DNA of 14,480 bases from Bimuria novae-zelandiae CBS 107.79 (Eukaryota > Ascomycota > Dothideomycetes > Pleosporales > Didymosphaeriaceae): positions 339,942 to 354,421 of the forward strand of contig ML976661.1 of the NCBI GenBank assembly GCA_010015655.1. Reading direction: 5' to 3'. Within the stretch, counting starts at the first letter, position 1. Every line of letters begins with the position of its first letter. The position numbers and the translations under genes were made by a program. Below, piece by piece: positions 8,291-14,480 of this stretch. A model generated the notes under the pieces. It was not told the DNA's origin. It saw only the letters and a list, made by a program, of their open reading frames with translations, and did not search any database.

Positions 8291-8661
8291 GTACAACTGC
8301 ACCACCTCTCAAGTCCACGATAACGGACTCCGCTATCGATTCGGACACCAATACACAAATCTAATTCGAAATTACCAAAATAAGAAATAAAACAGAATCA
8401 AATTAATCGTGCATGAGAAGGTTTTGATTAAGCTGATATATCTAAGTACCATGAGTGCCCACCTAACGGAATCTCCGAATTTGGGTCAATTAAGCCGGGT
8501 AGAACTTTTGGTTAAGTAAATAGATAGATTTCATCCTCCTATGCTATTGCTTTTCTCAAAATAGCAAAGATCTATTCGTGAGAAGATTCCGCAGGCGGCG
8601 AGCCGCGAGCGTTGACTTTGACTTAATCTCTACACAATATTGAGGTGTAAGCGTACCAGAG

Positions 8662-8738
8662 CGGACATGATCGTGCAAGCCCCTGGAAAATGAGAAACTT
8701 AATGGTGCCGCAATGCACTTCTTGGGGCATCATGTCCG
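8662..8738. repeat. Short inverted repeat
   Basis: cggacatgat (8662-8671) and atcatgtccg (8729-8738) are perfect inverted repeats 57 bp apart, about 300 bp upstream of the 9027 ATG. Could be a binding-site pair, the end of a small decayed element, or chance. Confidence 0.35.
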
Positions 8739-8879
8739 AAATGCCTTACAACGCCTCAGGCTAGTGAGCTTACAGACGAGCAACACCGAGACCTAATCCT
8801 CTGGGGCAATAACAGACAAATGTGCAACTGCGGGTACAGATACATAATGATATTTAAGAAGCTGATGTTCAGTCCTACA

Positions 8880-9026
8880 TTGCCTTCAGAACATCACAAC
8901 GCACTCATTTTATTCACATCTTCGTTTCTTATAGCTCATATTTACTACTTTATTTACACATTCGTTCTTTACAGCTCAAATACATTCGTCTTTTATAACT
9001 TCGTTTGTTTTCTGCTTTTCTTATTA
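8880..9026 (+). promoter_or_regulatory. Pyrimidine-rich leader/promoter upstream of the 9027 ATG
   Basis: The plus strand is strongly T/C-rich up to the ATG, as is common just upstream of expressed genes in filamentous fungi. It has a diverged repetition: ttcgtttcttatagctcata (8921-8940) and ttcgttctttacagctcaaa (8961-8980), 40 bp apart, then a further ttcgt-rich run. The two ttatag/ttacag strings look like 3' splice sites, but no convincing donor was found upstream. The open frame 8820-9029 here is T-rich and not protein-like. Confidence 0.45.
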
Positions 9027-10925
9027 TGAGACTTTCGACTTCTCCAGCCCGGCGGCACTCCTTGCTACTTTTGTATTAGGAAACATCCTTTCGACCGAAG
9101 CCGCAGGCTGCAACTCGGAGCCAATCTCTACCGGTGGAGATGGACACCTCGAGCTGCTGAGCTCAGCGATCCGCGAAGCTTGCGCTGAGTGGTCTCAGAA
9201 CAACAACAAAGCTACCACGTTCGATAGCGCACCGTTCAAGCTAAGCTTCGCTGGCACCATTGAAACCACGGACAATGATTCATGCGTCTCCGCCTTCGCA
9301 ACTATCATCGAGAACTGTGCCGGCGATGTCATCTTTGGAGGCTTCACCGCATCTCAAGGCATCGACTATGCCATTGATGGGGCTAAAACCGACCCTAGAT
9401 TGCATTCCGAGCTTGTAGCACGTGGACGTGCTCGAGGGGGAAGCAGAGCCTCCCGAAAGAAGGTTCCCAGGCCGAAGGCTCCCGTAAAGCCCAAGAAGAA
9501 GACTCCCGCAAAGCCCAAGAAGAAGACTCCCGCAAAGCCCAAGAAGAAGACTCCCGCAAAGCCCAAGAAGAAGACTGAGAAGTCCAAGGCATGCAAGGCC
9601 AAATCTGACAAAAAGGGTAAGAAACCTGGCAAAGGAGCGAAGGCTGCTGGCCGTAAACCGCTCACCGGCAGAGCTATCCTACTGGACCTAATCAAGCGCG
9701 TTAATGGCAAGGGTAAACAAACCGATAAAGGAAACGGCAAGGATACGGGCAAAAAGGATGCCAGCAAAACCTGGGGATCGCGGAAGCACTATAAATATGG
9801 TGATAACGGAAAGTTTTTGGTCTCGGACACATACCCAGGACAAAACGCCTTGGTCAGTGCGATGATATAAATCAGCCCATACTTGAACTAACCTCTTCCC
9901 AGCCTAAAAATGTGGAGCAGTTCGGCTCCTCCACGGAGAAACCTCTCAAAGAGATGTTCGGACATAAAGACGATTTAGACCAAGCAGAGGTCGCGGCGCA
10001 GGACGTTGAGCATGTTCTCGAATGGCATAATGTGGGAGGATTTCTCGAAGCTCAATACGGGACCAAAATCGAACAATATCTTCCTACTAATCGAAAAGAG
10101 TTGGAAGGTGAGGAGGGTTGTCCGGACCAATTCGAGATAACAGTTGAGGGAAAGAAACACACAGGAACACTCTCGAAAGTCATTGCTCAAGCATATCCAG
10201 GCACCAAGCACCTCAAGGAAGAGTTTCTTCTTCTTGATAAGTACCCAAATGAGCATATCAAACAAGACGTAAGTTTTACAGGGAATTTTTAACGCTTGCT
10301 AACGTTTCTATAGGCGTTCTCAAATCAGGCACTCGTTAGTGAAGATAATTTCAAAGGAAACGAGTTGTTACGTCTACATGATGTACTCATCGTTGGCGAA
10401 TACTTGGTACACCCAAAGGTTAATGAAATTTTTGGGAAAGAAGTAACTCGGATGGGAGAAGCGATGGGCGCAATAGAAAAGCAGTTAGCTGCCAAAGGCA
10501 AAACGGCGAAGACCAGAGATGGACTTGAGAACGCGTGGAAGGCGCATATGTCCAAGATCTGGGGTTCTGCCGAGACGCGGCTGACAAATTTCATGGATGA
10601 GAAGATCAAAGCTTTGAAAAAAGACTTCAAGTGCAGCGACCGCGAGGTAAAAATTCAAGCCCAGGGAACGGTCGAGGAGCCCAACGAAAAAGATGCGCCA
10701 AAGGACATGAAGGAGGATCCATGCGCCTCGCTCAAGTTCATTCATGACAAATGGATTTCCATTGTCAAAGATCACCTGAACGCCAGACCGTGGGAAAAGA
10801 GCTCCACACCAGCGGCCTCCACGGGAGATAAAAGACCCAAACTAAACCAGAAACCATCGGACGCCGACTCCCACAACGACAAGAAACAGGAGCAAGGATC
10901 GGAGTCGACTTCGGGAGCGAATTAG
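9027..10925 (+). CDS. Three-exon gene: Cys-containing, lysine-repeat, probably secreted protein (killer-toxin-like chitinase tail resemblance)
   Basis: Exons: 9027-9852, 9903-10268, 10314-10925, about 600 codons. The body frame is open from 8935 but has no in-frame ATG. The nearest good ATG (9027) gives MRLSTSPARRHS and a Leu-rich start, then a stop at 9078, whereas the body frame continues with a hydrophobic stretch and ILSTEAAGC, like a signal-peptide end. One extra base between 9027 and about 9075 explains this. Then: a Cys domain (four Cys, with SCVSAFATIIENCAGD and GGFTASQGIDYAI), four lysine-rich octapeptides, a TWGSRKHYKYGDNGKFLVSD segment with TYPGQ, HVLEWHNVGGFLEAQYGT in exon 2, an AYPG...KEEFLLL segment, and helical, basic-to-acidic exon 3. 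From memory, the HVLEW/YPG/EEF-LLL pattern recalls C-terminal parts of secreted fungal killer-toxin-like class V chitinases; no GH18 or LysM domain is present. Function not assigned. Possibly inactive because of the start frame. Confidence 0.65.
9478..9573 (+). repeat. 24-bp tandem repeat coding TPAKPKKK (4 units)
   Basis: Units at 9478-9501, 9502-9525, 9526-9549 and 9550-9573. The last three are identical, the first differs slightly (APVKPKKK). The 24-bp period keeps the reading frame. The peptide resembles a linker-histone H1 tail (TPAKPKKK), so it is likely DNA-, RNA- or polyanion-binding or a nuclear targeting tract; that is inferred from composition only. Antisense open frames here are shadows. 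Confidence 0.95.
9853..9902 (+). other. Intron 1 (50 nt)
   Basis: Donor GTCAGT at 9853, branch site CTAAC at 9888-9892, acceptor CCCAG ending 9902. Length and signals are typical of filamentous fungi. Phase 0 on both sides: it joins ...NAL to PKNVEQ and removes an in-frame TAA at 9868. Confidence 0.8.
10269..10313 (+). other. Intron 2 (45 nt)
   Basis: Consensus donor GTAAGT at 10269, branch site GCTAAC at 10298-10303, acceptor CTATAG ending 10313. Phase 0; joins ...KQD to AFSNQ and removes an in-frame TAA at 10290. Confidence 0.88.
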
Positions 10926-11469
10926 TTGCGGCAAGCGCGATTTCACATCTGGCGATGTTCCTGTCCACATCTGAAGAAGGCAATGCAGGGGGGTGAGCTT
11001 TAAGAACATGTATCTAGCTATGTACAAGAACTCTAGCTACAAAAGCGCACTTCTCTAAATGTTGCGCTCATTTGTGAATGCTTACCAAATCAGTCTAGAC
11101 AAACATGAGATTGCCGAGTCCTGGCTCCATGGCCCTGGAAACTAAAGATTCGTTTATAAATCTTAGAACTGTGGTGGTGGAAGAAGTTGACAACTTGATA
11201 GAGATGGGGAAGGAGAGTGGACAAGGCAGATAGATGCTAGTTTTCCAATGATCTACATGTAGAATCGTCCCGAAGTGCAGGCTTGTACGCTCAGATCGCC
11301 TATGCCTTAGATTTGTTGGCGAAGAGTAACGGCAGGGGCAGCAAATATGTGAGCATGACCTATCTACGTGCACTGGCCTGCGCCACCGAACGTTTTCGCA
11401 GTAGCAGTTAATGACCAAAACAGTGAGATAATGCTATGAGAAGGACGCCTACGGCAGAGCGGAGGTGCT
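10926..11469. other. Intergenic region between convergent genes, no firm gene
   Basis: GC-normal sequence between the ends of two convergent genes, so it should hold both 3' untranslated regions. No clear polyadenylation hexamer stands out. A plus-strand 42-codon open frame (11105-11233, starting MRLPSPGSMALETK) is protein-like in composition but too short and unrecognised to call. A minus-strand 107-codon frame (11095-11418) is Cys- and Ser-rich with no recognisable features and is probably chance. Confidence 0.5.
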
Positions 11470-13269
11470 CTATGAGTCCTCAAGGCGCCAGAGGAAGTCT
11501 TTGAGCATCTCCGGCACACCTTCTGGACATCTGATCAAGCCATTAAACAGAGACTGACCATACCATTTATGCCCTTGATCACTCGGCCAGTGATGTATTG
11601 CCTCATTTCCGTGTTCGAACCGACCAATTTTATCAAACAACGAGTACAGAGTCCCGTCTGGCCGCCAATCCTGCGTCCACCACCAAAATTGCCTCGAGGT
11701 ACAGCTTGTTTGATGATTCCAAACTTGCCGTAAAGCCTGATGATGCTCACGTAAAGTCTGATGCCGCTCATTCTTACAGTGCTCATTTGGACAGATTTGC
11801 TCAGCATCGTTCTGGAGTCTTTCTCCTGGGCTCGCGTAGGCAATACCCCAGCCCAAATCACCTAACGAAGCACCCGCGTCCTCGATCTCAGTCGATAGAT
11901 CTTCATAGTTATGGTACACGTTTTCGGGATAGAACTCAAGACCTGTCCGCAACAACGCTCTTCGTAGAGAAGGCATGTTGTTGGCTGCTTTGGCGAAAGC
12001 GACGAGAAGAGGGCGAAGGGTCTTGTTGACGGGCACTATCCGGAATTGGGGCACAGTTTCGACGAGTTCCCGGTCAAAGTGCCATTCCCTGTCATAGAAG
12101 CGGTCGATTGCATTTGCTTCCATCGGCTCATAATGTGCTTGGGTTATCTCGTAGCCTGGAGACGTATTGGAGCCTTCTCCTCGAGGTCCTTGGAAATACC
12201 ATTCCCCGGATGGGCTATGGGCACGGAAAAAAACATCAAGATATTTTAAGTGCGGCCAGTGAGGTGTGGTTCCATCAGCAGGCCAGAAGATTGTCTGATC
12301 TGCAGTAACTTGAAGAACCATAGTCTCGAGTTGGTAAGAGAGTACGCGTAGACTGGTACTGAAAGGATCGTATTGTCGAGGTAGGATGAGATTGGGTAGT
12401 ATTTCCCGCTGGTCGCCAAATTGGTCGCCTCTAGTATGGAAATTAAGATCTATGCGTCTCAAGGAAGGCAGCGTGATTGAATCTAGTAACCTTGCAAAGT
12501 CATGCCGAGTGTCGCGATGAGGTCCTGCCCAGTCTTGCATGTAATGCCTTGCGGTTTCATCGGTCGAATGCATTCCAGAGAAATAAGTCAGGAACCTGCA
12601 TTCGAGTTGCTTGAGAGACATGATTTTTGAAGCAAGATCTATTAGAACGCGTAGGTCAAGTTTCGATGGTACGTGATGGAAGATTGAGTCATCGAATATG
12701 TACATCCGGTTAGAAGGTGCAAAGTCCGTGGCGTCCTGAAATTTGAGGGTATGAATTGAAGAGAGTCGAGGGAGCATCTCTGGATGAAGTAGATGAACAC
12801 GCCAGCAGACGCAGACGAGATGACGACAAGGATCGTCCTTAACAGGTCTTCTTGGTGTGAAGATGGTGAGTTGCAACTTTTCCCTTATGTTTTCGATTCC
12901 TACCCGATCTTCAAGACATTTTAGTGTCCTGAAGAGAGAACCAATCTGTCGAGTGAAGATTTCATCCTTCTCGAGAAGTTCATTGGACTTTTCGCGACAG
13001 CCGTCATCCCAGTCACGGTCGCCATTAGCCTTAGGCAAAGTAGGTATAAACTGAACATAACGAAGGTATCGGGTCCTTTCGGCAGTATATTGACGTAAGA
13101 ATTTGTCGGCATTGTCCTCGCTTAGTTGATATTGTGCAAACACTGCTCTCTCGACAGAATTCTAAAATGGCTTGGACACGGTCAGTATCCGTTTTAGATC
13201 GCGATCGTCATAGTAAGGATCAAAGTTACTGATGATATGGTCGACGAGTTCTTGCGAAAGTTTGTTCAT
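11470..13269 (-). CDS. F-box-like protein gene interrupted by one in-frame TAG (probable pseudogene)
   Basis: Reading the minus strand from the ATG at 13269-13267, 599 codons continue to the stop at 11470, broken only by TAG at 13164-13162 (codon 36). The first residues, MNKLSQELVDHIISNFD then DLKRILTVSKPF, have the form of a fungal F-box: L..EL.D.I...L, followed by a VS..F core. The F-box would bind Skp1 in an SCF ubiquitin ligase. The long remainder is Leu-rich with segments such as LPRLSSIHTLKF, LASKIMSLKQLECRF, TLPSLRRIDLNF and HWPHLKYLDVFF, as in degenerate LRR-type substrate-binding regions of such proteins, and ends with EMLKDFLWRLEDS. Downstream of the stop, the longest open stretch (from 13143) lacks the F-box and has no early ATG. 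No intron consensus removes the stop. Plus-strand open frames inside are shadows. Confidence 0.8.
13162..13164 (-). other. Premature stop codon in the F-box domain
   Basis: TAG replaces what is probably CAG (Gln) in SKPF-?-NSVERAVF. The change is C->T in a CA context on the coding strand, the preferred RIP context, and the codon is otherwise the only break in the gene. The ancestral Gln is inferred, not seen. Confidence 0.75.
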
Positions 13270-13617
13270 ATTGATCGAGTAAGACACTGAAGTGAGCGGT
13301 TGATGCTTGGGTACGATTTGCTAGAGGGGCGAGAACAATGATTGAACTGGGGTGACGAGAGCTCTTATGGGTAACGGCGACTGTGCCGCATCTCGATCAA
13401 AACCTGAATATTCTGGGGCGCGTCAGCACTAGCGGTCTTGGCGGGCTCTACTTAGGTAGAAGCAGTGCCTCATCCCGAGCGTCTGCTTCTTTCTGTTCTC
13501 ACATGGCTTGACTTCAACAGCCCTAGATCGATGAAGAAGGGCCTATGATGGCTTTGGGAAACCGCCGACACTACATAGGAAGGGATGTTTGTCGGCTCTT
13601 CTACCGAGGATCACCCC
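13270..13617. other. Upstream region of the F-box gene, no gene seen
   Basis: GC-normal sequence that should contain the minus-strand promoter of the F-box gene and unassigned DNA up to the pogo-type relic. No open frame looks like a protein. An imperfect pair gccgac/gtcggc (13564-13569 and 13591-13596) could form a weak hairpin. Confidence 0.45.
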
Positions 13618-13651
13618 GAAACGCCCGCCACGGAGAAACGCCCGATCCGCG
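13618..13651. repeat. 17-bp tandem repeat upstream of the pogo-type relic
   Basis: gaaacgcccg occurs at 13618-13627 and 13635-13644, two units of period 17, followed by gccacgga and atccgcg. It lies about 80 bp before the relic's ATG, where the terminal/subterminal repeat of such an element would be. Confidence 0.6.
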
Positions 13652-13721
13652 TTTTTAACACGAAACCTTAATAAAGTGTAACTTTATCTATACAAACTCA
13701 ACTAAGGTTGTTCTTACAACT

Positions 13722-13874
13722 ATGGAATCGCTACAATCTAGAGAAAAACTTCTATATGCGCAAATCGCAAGAAAGTATGGTGTTAAGCCTACGACACTCG
13801 CTCGCAGGCACAAAGATTGCTGCACTGCGATGAAACTTATACTACTTCCCTTCGGAGCATTGCGGCTGTTCTGA
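13722..13874 (+). pseudogene. Relic of a pogo-type transposase N-terminus
   Basis: Fifty codons from ATG, stop TGA at 13872. Residues 2-33 (SLQSREKLLYAQIARKYGV then KPTTLARRHK) match the helix-turn-helix start of fungal pogo/Fot1-type transposases (...QIAKKYGV.RTTL.RRH). After RRHKDCC the similarity ends, and no CENP-B-like second domain or DDE domain follows, so the rest has been deleted or replaced. The frame is open some way upstream of the ATG. Composition is normal, so loss was by deletion or shift rather than by RIP. The minus-strand frame 13688-13915 is its shadow. Confidence 0.65.
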
Positions 13875-14090
13875 CGATGACATCTAGTGTTGTCAATGCA
13901 TTCGACGCTTCTCAAACTGCTATGGCATGTGTTTAAAAAGTTTCTCCGTGAGAGGAAGTATGATTGCTTCTAGCGCGGGATCTTCTCGAAGCTTACTCGG
14001 TATTTTATTTCCGCTTAGCTAGTCAACGCTACACTTGATCTATTTGACCTCAATGCAGTTGCCCGAAAATGTATGTGGTCATCTATTTTT
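13875..14090. other. Spacer between two pogo-type elements, nothing recognised
   Basis: About 215 bp of slightly AT-rich sequence without a protein-like frame. It may be host DNA or leftover sequence of the truncated relic. Confidence 0.4.
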
Positions 14091-14134
14091 GGTAACAAAG
14101 CGTTGTTGCCTACGTAATCACCGCTTTGTCAACC
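14091..14134. repeat. Inverted repeat at the probable end of the right-hand pogo-type element
   Basis: ggtaacaaagcg (14091-14102) and cgctttgtcaacc (14122-14134) are nearly perfect inverted repeats around ttgttgcctacgtaatcac. It lies at the expected distance upstream of the transposase ATG to be part of the terminal region. A possible end is the TA in cctacgtaatc (14110-14111), but this cannot be proven without the other terminus. Confidence 0.5.
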
Positions 14135-14153
14135 AAAGCAGCTAACGTGTTTC

Positions 14154-14187
14154 ACCAGTCATTGAGCCACACCAGTCACTGAGCCAC
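14154..14187. repeat. Tandem 17-bp repeat upstream of the right-hand pogo-type transposase
   Basis: accagtcattgagccac (14154-14170) and accagtcactgagccac (14171-14187), one mismatch, directly adjacent. Subterminal repeats of this kind are usual transposase binding sites in pogo/Fot1 elements. Confidence 0.8.
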
Positions 14188-14226
14188 CCCACCAAGATCG
14201 CGACGCGTCTCTACACAACACCCACG

Positions 14227-14480
14227 ATGCCCACCACACAACGCACCCGCCAGCTTGAAAAGGAAGCCAGGCTAGCTCTATCGACCCATGCGATTCAGAT
14301 AAGACAGGTTTCTAGCTACCAAAACGCTGCAAGGCTCTATGATATCGATCGATCTACCCTACGTCGACGTGTCAACGGTCACCTACCTCGGGCCGTTGCT
14401 AACGCTCAGAAACGAAAGCTACATCCTACAGAGGAGCAGGCTCTAGTAGAGTGGATACTAGACCTCAACCGACGTGGATT
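14227..14480 (+). CDS. Fot1/pogo-family transposase, N-terminal part (runs off window)
   Basis: ATG at 14227 opens a frame with no stop to the window end (84 codons). The peptide shows the two-part DNA-binding region of the pogo/CENP-B class: a psq-type HTH at about residues 22-50 (AIQIRQVSSYQNAARLYDID then RSTLRRRVNG) and the start of the CENP-B-type HTH (LHPTEEQALVEWILDLNRRG), where the family has LS..EE..LV.WI..L..RG. The DDE_1 catalytic domain would be beyond the edge. No stops and normal composition: it may be a young, intact copy. Repeats just upstream (14091-14134, 14154-14187) fit its terminal region. Confidence 0.85.
   Translation, partial: MPTTQRTRQLEKEARLALSTHAIQIRQVSSYQNAARLYDIDRSTLRRRVNGHLPRAVANAQKRKLHPTEEQALVEWILDLNRRG

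Larger units (their letters stand above)
7910..8880. other. Intergenic DNA of normal composition, no gene seen
   Basis: GC-normal sequence after the transposon block. No frame shows protein-like continuity. It contains the tRNA-like fossil (8201-8290) and a short inverted repeat (8662-8738), both described separately. Several AT-rich stretches (8350-8420, 8500-8560) lie between and could belong to the promoter of the gene beginning near 9027. Confidence 0.55.

Noticed and set aside
8820..9029. 69-codon hydrophobic plus-strand frame
   Set aside because: Hydrophobicity comes from the T/C-rich leader; no conserved pattern, and it ends at the 9027 ATG.
9366..9767. Minus-strand frames full of FFLGFAGV and SSWALRE repeats
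   Set aside because: They are the antisense reading of the 24-bp lysine-repeat tract of the plus-strand gene.
11598..12308. Plus-strand frames of 66-143 codons
   Set aside because: Antisense shadows of the F-box-like gene, whose minus-strand frame is much longer and has domain-like text.
13141..13180. An intron that would remove the F-box stop
   Set aside because: The only GT...AG pair close by spans 18 nt, too short for a fungal intron, and lacks a branch site.
1..14480. CRISPR array, prophage or bacterial operon
   Set aside because: No regular repeat-spacer pattern, no Shine-Dalgarno-led gene strings; introns and transposon types are fungal.

Overview
The window looks like a piece of a filamentous ascomycete (Pezizomycotina) genome. 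The evidence is short 45-50 nt introns with GT...CTAAC...AG signals, an F-box-like protein of the fungal type, fungal Fot1/pogo, Tc1/mariner, piggyBac-like and Ty3/gypsy elements, and long AT-rich tracts full of TAA/TAG and TA steps. In those tracts degraded transposon proteins can still be read but are littered with stops and with D->N, E->K, G->R/S and Q->stop changes. That is the footprint of repeat-induced point mutation (RIP). No RIP index was computed; this is read by eye.

Layout. (1) 1-~345: start of an undecayed Tc1/mariner-type transposase on the minus strand, cut by the window edge. (2) ~345-3549: RIP-degraded Ty3/gypsy element on the plus strand, with Gag, zinc knuckle, aspartic protease and the first part of reverse transcriptase. 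A GC-normal 267-bp solo LTR (2587-2853, AGTTA target duplication) sits just after the protease active-site codons. (3) 3550-5843: RIP-degraded piggyBac-like transposon with 36-bp terminal inverted repeats. It breaks the gypsy RT on the left, but its right flank is not gypsy. (4) 5844-5994: short GC-normal spacer. (5) 5995-7907: RIP-degraded Fot1/pogo element, minus strand, with clear terminal repeats and TA duplications. (6) 7910-9026: GC-normal intergenic DNA with a weak tRNA-like fossil and a pyrimidine-rich leader. (7) 9027-10925: a three-exon gene for a Cys-containing, probably secreted protein with lysine-rich tandem repeats; its apparent signal-peptide ATG is one frame off the body. (8) 11470-13269: minus-strand F-box-like gene broken by one TAG. 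(9) 13600-14480: a pogo-type relic followed by the intact 5' end of another pogo transposase running off the window.

The window is therefore a border between a nested, RIP-inactivated transposon block and a small gene island, where both genes carry lesions at their 5' ends. The clearest unexplained structural pattern is 17-bp-period repeats at or near the ends of three different pogo-type elements. I found no CRISPR array, no rRNA gene and no convincing functional tRNA. I did not find a clear new multi-gene system.
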